Assembly: GCA_014529385.2 (NCBI GenBank)
Contig: CM043965.1
Location: 60,236,433 to 60,296,432 of the forward strand
Reading direction: 5' to 3'
From: Adiantum capillus-veneris
Lineage: Eukaryota > Streptophyta > Polypodiopsida > Polypodiales > Pteridaceae
Length of the DNA: 60,000 nt
Positions 1 through 10,932 of this stretch are shown piece after piece; the first letter of the stretch is position 1; each line of letters starts with the position of its first letter. A model generated the notes under the pieces. That model had not been told where the DNA came from. It saw only the letters and a program-made list of their open reading frames with translations, and searched no databases. Made by a program: the position numbers and the translations under genes.

Positions 1-1353
1 ATTGACAGAGTAATATGTATGTCTTGTATATATGGGGTAGCAGATGTGATGCAGATGACTCATGAAATTGTGCCTTATGTAGAGCTAGATGCAGCAAGCT
101 TTCACAATTCCATGGTAGAGGAAGGAATGACAGATGTAGATTCTCTGCATGAGGATTGGGGTTTTGCGGATGAAGCTATGGATCTTCAAGATTCACAAAT
201 CAAAGATAGAGAAGTGTTTGGGAATGCTATACAGGTTGAAGTGACATCAGAGGATAGAGTAGAAGAGCAAGAAACCTCTTCGGATATGGTGTGTGATTGG
301 GGTGATATTTCTGATCTGTGTGAAGATGCAAATAAAGATGCTTGCCATAAAGTGCCTACTATACAGGGTTTTAAGAATTTCGGTTGCCTGCAGGTATGCA
401 AACAATATCTGAGGCATAAAAGGGATTTAGGTCTTGTATCACAGGGTATAAATTGCAAGCAGGTTTGTGAGCATCTATCTGCTATGGATATGAAGGGTAT
501 ACATGGTGATGCCTTGAAGCAAGAAGAGGATGCTAGCTCTATGCTGACACCAGAGTCATGTAATGAAGAAGGGTTCTCCCTAGATGAGTGGAGACATGAT
601 TCAGTTGAAGATAATTTAGGGATGGGTCAAAAAGGAAGAAGGGGTGAAGATATTGTGTCAGAGACTAACTCCAAGGAGGTTTTTGAGCAGTCGGTTACAA
701 GTGACCGGGAGCATACCTACCAGGATGATTTGGAAAGGGAGCATACCTACCAGGATGATTTGGAAAGGGAATTAGACACCATATTTGAGAGGTATGCAAA
801 GTTTTATGATGTAAAGCTGGAGAGGTATTTGGTAAAAGGTGAGATAATTGATGAGAGGTTTACAATGCATATTTCTAAGGTTTCTCTCGATGTTGAGAAA
901 GGCTATCTAGAGGATTCTTTTGAGAATGAAGATGCAGATTCAGACTTCTATGCGAAAGAGGTAGATATGGATTTACAGGTTGGTGAGAAGGTTAAAGTGC
1001 GTTTTCAAAAATCTTTCGAATATATTACAGGAAGCCTCGAAGTGTTTTTTGAAGAGGAGGATGAGGAACTTATGTCTCTTCGTCATGAAGATTTTGTGCA
1101 TAATGAAGATTTGTTACAAATGTTTTGTAAACAAATGTATATAACAATTCCTTCTCATCCGAGAGGAATTAAAAGATGCGGAGAATCTCAATGCTTAGTA
1201 CAATACAAGTTTTTGAGTTACCCATATGATCCTGGAAGAGATCATGGGATGACAGGGGATACAATTGCTTCCACAAGTTACCATGAGGCTGGCACATGCC
1301 GGAGGATGTGCAGGTTTAGAGGGGGTGGATGTCGTGCTGTGACACGTACATAG
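1..1353 (+). CDS. Unrecognised acidic protein, C-terminal part
   Basis: The reading frame is open from the first base of the window to a TAG at 1351-1353. The ATG at 19 is only the first internal Met, so the gene may begin upstream. The product is strongly acidic (many Glu/Asp stretches) and has no membrane segment or motif I recognise. A 30-bp unit at about 709-768 is duplicated in tandem and in frame, giving two consecutive copies of EHTYQDDLER. The C-terminus turns Arg/Gly/Cys-rich (RRMCRFRGGGCRAVTRT). It is followed by AT-rich sequence with a promoter-like TATA box 0.8 kb downstream. It could be a gene exon or an extra ORF near the 3' end of a retroelement; I cannot choose. That it is a long open frame is certain; function is unknown. 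Confidence 0.45.
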   Translation: MDRVICMSCIYGVADVMQMTHEIVPYVELDAASFHNSMVEEGMTDVDSLHEDWGFADEAMDLQDSQIKDREVFGNAIQVEVTSEDRVEEQETSSDMVCDWGDISDLCEDANKDACHKVPTIQGFKNFGCLQVCKQYLRHKRDLGLVSQGINCKQVCEHLSAMDMKGIHGDALKQEEDASSMLTPESCNEEGFSLDEWRHDSVEDNLGMGQKGRRGEDIVSETNSKEVFEQSVTSDREHTYQDDLEREHTYQDDLERELDTIFERYAKFYDVKLERYLVKGEIIDERFTMHISKVSLDVEKGYLEDSFENEDADSDFYAKEVDMDLQVGEKVKVRFQKSFEYITGSLEVFFEEEDEELMSLRHEDFVHNEDLLQMFCKQMYITIPSHPRGIKRCGESQCLVQYKFLSYPYDPGRDHGMTGDTIASTSYHEAGTCRRMCRFRGGGCRAVTRT

Positions 1354-2500
1354 TGGGAACGCATGCTACAAGATTTATCTTGTAACTTTTTAGATACGTA
1401 GTTATATTTCCTATAATGTACATATACATATTTAAGTATAATAATATGCTTTCTATCTCATCCTATTATTTATCTCAAGGGTAACCTATTCTTACTTTAC
1501 CATCAGAAAATACTATGGGAAAAGCGTCAATAGCTCCGCCTCTTTAACTTGGGGCAAAAAAGCATTGATTCTTTATTTATACTATCTCATTATCATCTCA
1601 CACCCTAGCTAAATCCTATATCTAGGGTAAACTCCAATATATATATATTCGATGTATTTTTCATATTTTTCTTATATTTCTTTTTACATAGTTACTAGGG
1701 GGAAATCAAATCCTAGTGGGACACTCGATGGCATGATTTCAAAGATACACTTATTTTAATGCATTATTTCAAGCATGATTACAAAGCTTTGTCAAGGAGC
1801 AATGTCATGCTTTCATATGGCATGAGGTGTCCTTTGGAATCAAATTAAAGTCTAAGCTAAGGGGACCACAGGAAGACTTTTGCTGCCAGAAATGGACCCT
1901 ATTTTGATGATTTTTTAACACAAGGTTCCAATCCGAATTGGAAAATGATTTTAAAATGAAAATCGTAGATAATGAGCTGAATTTTCTGGCGATATTTTTA
2001 CTTTTTTATTTGGAGCCAGGGTTGAGGAGATATGATCAAAATACTGGACTCCAGTCTGTCCACATCATGCAGGGACAACTCATTTCCAACTTTTCCAGTT
2101 TCTGTTCACAGTGGCTCTTCTCTTCTTGTGTAAACCCTTGGGGGTTCCCTTTACCTATAAAAGGGGACCTCTTCTTCCTTGAAAAGAACTCAAGCATTCA
2201 ATCCATTGATGAGAGGAATTCATGAGGGAGGGAGTAGAAATGCCAAATTGTACTTAGTCATTAACATAAGCCTAAGCCTACACTTTCTCCTAGAAGAAGA
2301 CTAGCCATTCTTGCAACAAGCTAACCTTGGAAGATCAACTCTAATCAAATAAGGTCTTGAACTTGGTGTATCAATCAAAGTGGAATTATCCACTCTTCTT
2401 CGCTCTCCATCAATAATGGTGCCGAAGGGTTTGTCAAGTAAGATGTGTTCTACATTGATGTTTTCTTGATTTCTTGTTTTTTTCTTTTTCATCTCTAATC
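1354..2500 (+). other. Non-coding region, possible LTR with TATA box
   Basis: No gene is visible. A TATAAAAGGGG box at about 2156-2166 sits after a pyrimidine-rich stretch, and a purine run (CTAGGGGGAAATC, about 1695-1707) lies between the preceding ORF and this box. That arrangement is what a polypurine tract followed by a 3' LTR would look like. I found no matching second LTR in the window and no clear TG/CA ends, so this is a weak suggestion. Confidence 0.25.
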
Positions 2501-2501
2501 C

Positions 2502-2504
<3 letters not shown>

Positions 2505-2588
<84 letters not shown>
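2505..2588. repeat. (AT)n microsatellite
   Basis: An uninterrupted AT dinucleotide run of about 84 bp. The apparent Tyr/Ile-rich minus-strand ORF across it is only translated microsatellite. Confidence 0.95.
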
Positions 2589-2589
<1 letters not shown>

Positions 2590-4468
2590 CTCATCTCCTT
2601 AACCAAACCTATCTCTCTCACTCTTAGTAATCATCCTCTCTACAAATTTTAGGTTCTCTTTGCTACAGGTACATCTCTCCCCGCAGTATCCTTATTGCCT
2701 ACGGGCAGGAATAGGGCTTGGGAGGGAAACTCTCTTCTCTTCTCTTCCCTTCTCTTCTCTCATATCTACATTTTACACATACTAGAGTTATCCTAGATGA
2801 ATAATCCACATGATGATAATTTCTATCGCTTTCACTCTGTACGATCTATTAGAATTAACGTATGGATTAGCCGTAAATACACTTTCAACAACGTATAGTG
2901 TTTCTCTTTGGCTCAGAAAGGCTCAATGAAATACTTCTATCACCGGATCCCATCATACTACCTCTCATAGACTATAATTTTTCTTTTGATGTAAGCGTAG
3001 TTATCTTGCTATGAACCAAGAGTATTTGTACACACAATTAATCCCAATCACTAGACAAAATATATATATTATGGTAAGCACAAAACTACAATTCCAAAGA
3101 ACAATTCGTAGCCTATTTGGTCAGCCAAGATTGAATGCCATTAACTCATCTATTAACCCTTTCATATTACCCATGATACGATATGACCATAGCCTTGATG
3201 TTTTCATCTTTGTGTTGTTTTGACACTCTCTTTTGTGTTCTTTCTTTGTGTGTGTGAGTGCAAGAGAGAAAGAGTGGGTCTTCTTTGATTGCACTTCTTT
3301 CCAAACCCTAGTCTTCATGGTATCTATGGTTTAACTCCTTCATATAGTTTTTTGGAGTTCTCTCGCAAACTCTCACAGCCATAAGCCCGGTGCTTTCCCG
3401 GCAAGACCGCAAATTTTTTGACAACGCTACGTGCGCACCGATGGTCTGAATCGAGTGCAGAGAAGTGCAGCGTGTTGCCCCCGAAGAGAGCTACACGCCA
3501 ATACCTACATTGGGGGTGTACGATCTAGCTTTGCGAACTCGACCCATGAGATACATCTGATGATTCGGTGAGCATATGTTGTCAGTTTTTTGATTTCAGC
3601 ATATCCACGCACTCGCATTGAGTAGAGCTACACATTAGACACTTTAGTTCTCAAAAACGATGACTTGTAAATTTCGACCAGACATCCAACGTGATTTTGC
3701 ACCAGATGTTTAGGGTTGGGGTTTTGGTTCATGGGCCTTAGGGAGAGTGACCTATTGGTGTTAATAGAGTTTCCTTCAAGTTCTGTGGCATTTCGAGAAC
3801 GTTTGATGGGTATTTGGCTCTTGAAAGCGTTGTAGGAAATCTCCTCTTATGCACTCCTGAAGGCTGTAGCTTAGACATTGGGTAGAGACCTCTGTAGGAA
3901 GTAGTCGAGAGTCTGTTGAGTGTAGGTTGACACCCTATGCTTGCTTCCACGTGCCTGCGGGTCGAGCTTCGTCCTTAGCTGACAAATATTGTTAGGTGAG
4001 TTCTCGTTGTGCTGACGTCCATCGCGGCGTATCCGTGAACAAGCTGTTTCACCTTTGTCATATTTTGCAGGTGGTATTCTTCTTGTGAAGAACACCTTAG
4101 TTGACCAAGCATGATGTTTATGCTTCGAATACTCTATGATCTCTTTGTATTCACTGTTATTTGTCACTTCAGGTTGTCCATCAAATTGCGCACATCCCTT
4201 CTCTCATCAAGTTGAAACAAGTAGGGAAGCAACTCCCCCAAGAGCACATTGTCAACCATTTTTTCACCATCAAATTGTGGTGGAAAAATACAGTTGTTTG
4301 TTGGTCAAATACATCCCTTGTAATAAGGAGAGTCATCAATAAGAACTACTCTTTGTGGATCACATTCAAACCCCATGGAAATTTTGGCCAAAGGCTTATT
4401 GCATCAACATTTGGATTGTCAAGTCTAAATAATTTCTGGCTTTGAGCAATGTAGCAATCTTCTTGATA
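2589..4468. other. No gene recognised
   Basis: Several short open frames exist on both strands (for example 3871-4167 minus), but none has a motif, a splice context or composition that I can support. A GC-richer patch lies at about 3370-3560. I see nothing else here. Confidence 0.5.
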
Positions 4469-5100
4469 CTAGATTGCAAAGAAAGTTAATTTATCCCCAA
4501 CTAAGTTGTTTAGTGCTCTAAGTATTTTAATTACATTATCCCTAGTAGGTTGTTGACCACATTGCAACATTAATCTTTGTAATATAGTCTTCAATGCAAC
4601 ATGTCCTGAGTATAATATATATTTCAAATCTATCTGCATTGACTTGTGTTGTGAGTACAGATGAGGGGAACGTTTCAATGGTAGACCATTTAAATCCGAT
4701 TAATTGTAAGCATGGATTTCTCATCATCTATACTAGATGAAGTAGCAACAATTGAAAATGGCTCATGAGTAGATGTTTCAGTCTCTTTTGGAGTAGGATG
4801 GATTGTTGGAGGACTAATTTCTTGGTCCTCATTATTGCAAGCTTGCTCAAGATGCACAACATTAGAGTCTGGTATAATATCATCCATCTTGGGCACTTCA
4901 GAAGTGAGAGAATCAATGGATTCTAGAGTTGTTGATTGAATCATACGGGCTTTGTCAATTCTAGTCTTTAATCTAAGAAATCACAGAGAACGTTGGTTTC
5001 TTAAGGGTCACTAGAATTTAATCCAACATTTTTCATGTAGAACTCCAAGTAAGAAATTTATTCAAGGTGAAATTAATTTCAGAATCTTTGCAATCATTGA
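4469..5100 (-). other. Unassigned minus-strand open segments
   Basis: Between about 4965 and 4690 the minus strand encodes an open, Ser/Thr/Asp/Glu-rich low-complexity segment (for example PPTIHPTPKETETSTHEP). Overlapping short frames follow down to 4469. It lies on the same strand as, and downstream of, the SET-domain pseudo-exon at 5793-6351, so it could be a linker exon of the same dead gene or an inter-domain part of a retroelement. No domain is recognised. Confidence 0.2.
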
Positions 5101-5157
5101 TAGCATTGGTACACAAGGCACCACACTTGTCTAAACTACAATCTATTGTGGCAAAGT

Positions 5158-5400
5158 TGTCTAGCCTAAACTCTATTAGAGTTTAGTATTGAAGTGAATA
5201 CTAGAAGCCAAAACTTTTTCAAGAACACATGGGCACAAGGTCCACCACATGTCTAATCTAGGCTATAAGAAAAACATGTGGAAAACTTGTCTGACCTAAA
5301 CTCTATTAAAGTTTAGTACTTAAGTGAATACTAAAAGCCCAAACTTGTTCAAGAACACACTGTCACAAGGTCCACTACATGTACAATCTAATCTAAAAGA
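5158..5400. repeat. Two-copy tandem repeat of about 130 bp
   Basis: Two adjacent diverged copies begin at about 5158 and 5290. Each carries CCTAAACTCTATTA(G/A)AGTTTAGTA, a near-perfect palindrome, then 'AAGTGAATACTA(G/A)AAGCC' and an 'ACAAGGTCCAC(C/T)ACATGT' motif. The last motif is a diverged form of the repeat that dominates 20-29 kb. Confidence 0.75.
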
Positions 5401-5792
5401 AAAAATTAGAGCTTTGTCTTAGATTTGGATTCAAGGGCTACAACTTGTTTAAGCTAGCTCGTTTGAAACTACACCAAAATGTTACAAAGATGTGCTTCAT
5501 ATTTAGATAAAATCTATCAAAACAAGAAAGTAATATTGGAGCCCCTACCACTTTTTCAACCTGAATACTGATTGACTTTTGAAAATATTTTCTACAAATC
5601 TTAAGTAGAGTCAAGATTATTCTATGTTCAAGGTAATCAAAAAACTTAGACAACACATAAAGCATAAGGGCACTCTAGGTTCTAGCTGAACATAAAGTAG
5701 ACAACAATCATATACACAAAAGTGTTGAGATTCTATACGTTAAGAGTATAGATGTATTTCATGTTTCCATCCACATAGATTACGTGAAAATA

Positions 5793-6351
5793 TCAAGTAA
5801 AGTCATAGTTAGCAAACAACTCTTCTCCTGTTTCAACCCGACAAATAGTCTCAATACATACATAGCCACAATCTTCTGATTTGATGTGTGAAAATTTTCA
5901 TTTGTGCCAAGGAGGAAAACATGGATCATATGTATAGTGTACATTTGGCTGGACACTTGTACCATGAGAACTATTTACATAGCCTGACACATTTCCTTCT
6001 TTTATGCAACCAAGAATGTATGCTTAATCTTCCTCTTCTTTGACATTTGGATCTTCTAGAAGAGAATATTTAGAGGCTCTTGGAAATATTTTGGATATCT
6101 TTATCCACTCTTAAAATCTATACTTATGCCCTCCATAGTTCAGAATAGTCACAACACTTTCAAGGGAAGTATGCACAAATAGACCATAACCAGCTCCTTG
6201 GATACATGAAAGTTGCACTTCAAAAAATCCACGCCATTATTATGAAAATGTGTATTTTTGGGAATAGGAAAATTTGGTGTTCCAAAAGGATCTTCATTAT
6301 AATCATAGTGTGAAATACACCTCATTTTTATGTCTTTCAACTCCTTTTTAT
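5793..6351 (-). pseudogene. SET-domain methyltransferase pseudo-exon
   Basis: On the minus strand, one frame reads through pieces diagnostic of a SET domain. IQGAGYGLFVHTSLESV followed by NYGG matches the N-terminal strand and turn (GxGLFA-type). QPNVHYTYD is the substrate-side segment. CRVETGEELFANYDF is the C-terminal GEEL..xYxF motif that binds S-adenosylmethionine and places the catalytic Tyr. The overall pattern recalls SETD7-like enzymes that methylate lysine, but that subgroup is a guess. The copy is dead: a frameshift near 6230 separates the leading segment (HYDYNEDPFGTPNFPIP), there are three in-frame stops, and the segment ends at a stop at 5793. A good splice acceptor (pyrimidine tract ending TTGGCAG) immediately precedes the start at 6351, so this is a genomic exon rather than a processed copy. 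Confidence 0.7.
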
Positions 6352-6539
6352 CTGCCAAAAAAAGAAAAAACATTATGCATAAATATAAGGACTAGATCAA
6401 AGGTTGATAGTAGTATTGGATGTCCGTCATATGGAAGACTTAGAGTGCCTCTTACATGGTGCCTCCAAAGGTTTTCAAAAATAAGATCTTTGAGAAACAA
6501 AGCACACTATGTCTCCAATATATTTTCCATTTGGATACA

Positions 6540-6625
6540 TAGATAGAACCAAGGTCCACCACTTGTCCAAGCTAGACACTGAGCATCGATACAAGGTCCA
6601 CTAATCATCCAAGAAACCTATAGTA
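6540..6625. repeat. Isolated copies of the array motif
   Basis: Two copies of the AAGGTCCACCACTTGTCCAA family (second copy diverged, AAGGTCCACTAATCATCC) lie between the SET pseudo-exon and the truncated integrase. It is the same motif that is tandemly arranged at 20-29 kb. Confidence 0.7.
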
Positions 6626-6634
6626 TGTGGTAAC

Positions 6635-7747
6635 ATGGAATTTATTGATGCAACAATCCCTAATTCACCATGGGAGAGAATATCCATGGATTTTATCTTT
6701 GGATTGCCTAAGTCTATCCATGGGAATACGGGAATATGGACGATAGTTGACAGGTTCAGCAAACAAGCTCATTTTATACCTATCAAAAAGACTACCAAAG
6801 CCCATCAAATGGCAACACTCTTCATATCACAAATCTTCAAGTACCATGGCTTGCCAATGTCCATAGTGTCGGATAGAGATCCTAGTATGACCAGTAATTT
6901 CTGGAAGGTCTCTTTGAGAATTTAGGGACAAGGCTAAACTTCTCTTTGTCCTATCACCCGCAAATGGATGGCCAAAGTGAAACAGCTAACCTACCAAGTC
7001 TTGATCTACTAAAAGCCTACGTAATGGAAGTAGATCAAAGGTCCCAATGGGAGAAGTACGTACCCTTAGTGGAGTATGCCTACAATAACATTGTACATAC
7101 TTCCATGGGAAAAGCACCTTTCAAGGTAATTGAGGAAAGATCCAAAAGTCCCCTGCTACTCAAAGTACACGGGAATATCTTTTGTGCAGATGTGTATAGC
7201 CAAGACCTACAAGAATCTTTCCAAAAGATAAGGAGCTATCTCTATCTCATAGCAAAGGCAAAAGGCTGTTGGTGATAAGCACAAAAGAGCCCAAGACTTT
7301 AAAGAAAATGATTGGGTCTTGCTTAAATTTCTCAAGGCTCGATTAAGGCACATGACAAGCAAGAATCCTACAGGACACCAAAAGTACTATGCTAAGTTAG
7401 CAAAAAGGTATTATGGTCCCTTCTAGATTCTTAGACTAATTAATGAGATGGCCTATCAACTCAAGTTGCCCACTCATTGGCTCATACACAATGATTTTCA
7501 TGTGAGCCTACTAAAGCCTTACAAAGGAGAGCCACCTCAAGAACCAGCTATTGAAGACTTACCGGAGATTGAGAACCAAGTAGAGGTGCTGCAACCCAAG
7601 TCCATCCTCTGGCATGAAGACAAGGTATTAAGAGGCGGTAAGACTATCCGATGGTATCTTATTAAGTTTAAGAATTATCCTTTTGAATATGCTAAATGGA
7701 TGAAAGGCATACAATTAAAGGATAACCTAAACCTTGTCAATGCTTAA
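6635..7747 (+). pseudogene. Ty3/gypsy chromovirus integrase and chromodomain, broken
   Basis: Three plus-strand frames in succession carry the C-terminal half of a chromovirus pol. The first (6635-6925) has the start of the integrase core (WERISMDFIFGLPKS, first catalytic Asp) and IVSDRDPSM (second Asp). The second (6946-7275) has DGQSETAN (catalytic Glu) and MGKAPFKVIE. The third (7448-7747) has the tail HVSLLKPYKGEPP and a chromodomain (KVLRGGKTIRWYLIKFKNYP). The 5' part (gag, protease, RT) is missing, and the fragment begins abruptly beside tandem repeats. Two frameshifts and an internal stop near 7426 prevent expression. Chromodomains steer integration toward heterochromatin in this group. 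Confidence 0.9.
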
Positions 7748-9588
7748 AATGCTTCCCTCTAGAGTAAGCAAATGTACAAATGTTTAAAATGAACAAACTT
7801 TTTGTCTTATAAGACTCTCATTTTCTTTATTGTTTACAAATGTTAAGTGATATGCATGCTTAGGATCAAGTTTCTGGAGACGAAGTCTTCCAAACACCAA
7901 ATAGAGCTTGTCACTCTACTATGGAAGATTGATAGGACTTATGTGTAGACATGCTTGTGGCAACGTTAGGCTCTCAAGCGCCAAATGGATTAGTCATCCA
8001 TTCTGAAACAATGTCGTAGGGTAAGATAGGGATCCTCTACCCGCTAGAAAAAGGACTAATGAATAGGATTTATCTTCTCTACCCCATAATCGAGGATTAC
8101 TATGATTTCAAGAGAGAGTTAATGTCATAATAACTAATATCTGATTCTCTTAAATGATTTTCTCATGTTAAAATGATCATTTAAGATGGGGAAGTACCAG
8201 GGGAGAAAAAGCTAGAATATTGGTTAACCTGGCAGACCGGCCACAGTAGGGATCCAAAGGAGGGAACATAGGGATCCAAAGGGGGGGGCATCTGCAAAAG
8301 AGCAATGTGCAACAATGGGATTTAAAGACCCTAAGGTTCAGCCCATTAAGACTTCCAAAATGCTAAGGTTCCAAAATTTAAAGGTTGTGTCCAAAGGTCA
8401 AACACTAGGGAAACTGGATGCTTTGTGTGTGTACCAAAAGGTCTTCAAGACTCCTACATAGGAGGGGCGAGCCCTGTAAGTAGGGGATGAGAGAAAAACA
8501 CACACACACACACACTCACAAGCTCCCTTTACACAAAGGGCATAATGGACACATGTCAGCTCCCTAGGCCAATTGCCCACAAGGTGAACTCAAATCCTAT
8601 TGGATGGCCATGTAGGTGGACCAATGAGAATTAGGCTAGAGTAAATCTAGTTTAATTCATTTAAAAAACACTTAATAAAAGAAGCAATAAGAATTAAGCT
8701 CTCTAGAAGACTATTGGACACTCTCCCAAGGGGTCCAATGAGCATTCAGCTGCCCAATGGCTTTCCTGATTCGAATTGGCCAGAAGACAAAGGGGTCCAA
8801 TGAGAGTTTAGCTGCATTTATTAATTACCTAAAGCTCTCACAAAAGGGGAAAGGGGGACACATGTTAGAAGGCTATCAGTTATGCTGCTTAATATTCATT
8901 GGCGAAGCCTGGCATGGGCCAATGGGGTGCCTGCATGATTAATTTTCATGAGGGGTCAACCAAGAGAGAGGGGGATGAATTTGTCAAGGTGTTACCACAC
9001 ACACACTCACACAATCTGACATGTGAAGCAAGAAGACTCTCTATCTCCTTCTCAACCTTTAATAGAAAGCTCATCACCTACTCCAAGCTTGTGAGAAGAG
9101 AGGCCTACATCAGCAACTCTTGGCTTTGTGATGCAAATCCAACCAAGATGCAAGCTTCAATGCATGCTCATCTCATCTACCATTCTAACTACTAAGCTAT
9201 GCTATGCTAATATGAGTGATTATGTGAGGAGATATACATCTTTCTCATAAGACTATTCCTTATTCCTCTTAATCTACTCTCATACTCCTCTAGCTCTCAC
9301 CATCTTCAAAGGTGTGTGAGGTCTTGGGTCTGAGACTGTGAGGGAATTGATGTTGTGTTTTATAAGTATTTTCTTAGTGCTTGAAGTTTACGTCTTCATT
9401 GCACTAGCTACTTATTGAAGGAACACAAAGGATTGTATTGTAAAATGTCTCCCTTGATGGGGGAAATCTATAATACAAAACCTTTTGGAGGGGGGACCGG
9501 CTCCATGAGAATCTGTTCCTCAACTGTTGTTAATAGCTTAATTTCTCTCTCTTTTGAAGTATTGTTCATGCCTATCTAACTAGGTATA
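7748..9588 (+). other. 3' flank of chromovirus, possible LTR
   Basis: No gene. TCAAGAGAGAGTTAA followed by TGTCATAATAACT at 8123 resembles the polypurine-tract/LTR junction expected after a chromovirus pol, and 'TCCAAAGG' and 'GGGTCCAATGAG' words recur through 8250-8800. The LTR 3' end is not evident and no partner LTR is in the window. A short (CA)n lies at about 8497-8516. Confidence 0.35.
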
Positions 9589-9699
9589 ATGCTTTTTGTT
9601 GCTCTCTCCACCCAAGGACTCTTGTTATGCTCATTAGGAATCTATTCTAATGAAATGCTCACTATGTTCATGCTATTTTCCGCTACACACAAGTTACTA

Positions 9700-9950
9700 G
9701 GCCATCACATGTTACATAATCCAAAAGCTTCCATTTCTTCAATCCACGCTTTTAAATCTTTGCATGTTTTCCTTATGCCAGCAAATTCATTGAGCTTAGC
9801 TTTCTTAAGGAATTATTTGACCGCCGCTTCTCCCGCATCATAGTCCTCATCATCGTCACTAATTATTTTTTGCTTATTCTCCTTTGGTTATTTACCTCCA
9901 CTTTTATCTTCTTCTTTCTTTAATCGTTTTTGTATCCTTTCATCAACGTC
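9700..9950 (-). pseudogene. Degenerate Ty3/gypsy-like gag N-terminus
   Basis: Reading the minus strand away from the primer-binding site, one frame gives a Lys/Glu-rich segment, then DDDEDYDAGEAAVK, then FLKKAKLNEFAG and CKDLKAWIEEMEAFGL. The last part resembles the start of retrotransposon gag domains ('...W..EME..F'). In-frame stops interrupt it at least twice. Its position just downstream of a PBS supports the assignment. Confidence 0.4.
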
Positions 9951-9964
9951 ACACAATCAAAAGT

Positions 9965-9976
9965 ACTCTGATACCA
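9965..9976 (-). other. Primer-binding site, minus-strand retroelement
   Basis: The minus strand reads TGGTATCAGAGT, one base from the initiator-tRNA-Met PBS used by many plant LTR elements. It marks the inner edge of an LTR that lies to its right on the plus strand. Confidence 0.6.
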
Positions 9977-9978
9977 CT

Positions 9979-10764
9979 TGTGATGCGACACGGGAGAGGC
10001 AAATACATTGATAATGGTAAATATCGTGTACGGAGAATAAATAGATGAAATAAAGAGTCTATATGAATAATAATTAGAAGAAGAGCATAGCTCGTTTCAT
10101 AACATCCCGACCACCCGCGAGCTATCTCACTCTTGCTCTCAACTCACACTCTCACTCTCACTCTCAATCACAATCTCAATCTTGAGCACAATCACACTCC
10201 CACTCTCAATCTCAATCACAATCACACTCTCAATCTCAATCTCTTGATGGCAACAACGATCATAATCAAAATCGCAACACGATCACAATCCCAATATCAT
10301 GACACCTTTCACAGATTCTGTTTCACACGTTGATTTTTGCATCGTCTACAAAAAATAGCCAAAAGAACATACTTGTGCAACCAATTCAACATGATAATCA
10401 AATTCAAAACATCTTTTTGTACTATCATAAAAGAGTGCAATCACTTCTTGATTGGATGAAACAAAAGAGATATTACCTATGTATATCTATTTGTAAGCTA
10501 ACATGTTGCTGCTTATAGGCTACCCTACTACTGCTGGCAATTTGTTTCTTACATAACTTTGTCATACAAACTTGTAATATAGGCTTCCAATACTCAAAAC
10601 AACGGGAATAGGTCTGGTCTACAAGGTAGCATGGACAAAATTGCAAAAATACTCTTCCTTTGGCTAAAAATGCAACTTTCAGTTCCTAAAAACTCTATTT
10701 TTGGATCTCCCCAACGTTTTCAACTTATTTTAAGCTTACCAATGTATTTTAAGCTAAAACACAT
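9979..10764 (-). repeat. Probable LTR remnant with CTCAAT minisatellite
   Basis: This follows the minus-strand PBS and starts TGTGATGCGACACGGG on the plus strand. About 10118-10245 is an imperfect hexamer array of CTCACT, CTCAAT and CACAAT units. The right end is uncertain because a complete gypsy element is inserted at 10765. No matching copy is seen in the window. Confidence 0.4.
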
Positions 10765-10878
10765 TGACGAAGGAAATTTGGAATGGCGGCCTCTACACCA
10801 AAACAAACTCCATTGCACCACAAGGGAAATGAGATGAGGGCACCACCTAGTCTTGGAAGCGTGGACTAGGACCGTTAC

Positions 10879-10932
<54 letters not shown>

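Noticed and set aside
19-1353. Envelope-like ORF of a gypsy element
   Set aside because: No signal peptide, no transmembrane segment, no pol upstream in the window. Left as unknown.
3871-4167. 98-codon minus-strand ORF
   Set aside because: No recognised motif, no splice context and no homologous copy in the window. Could be chance.
9589-9843. 84-codon plus-strand ORF
   Set aside because: Opposite strand of the degenerate gag next to a minus-strand PBS; no motif of its own.
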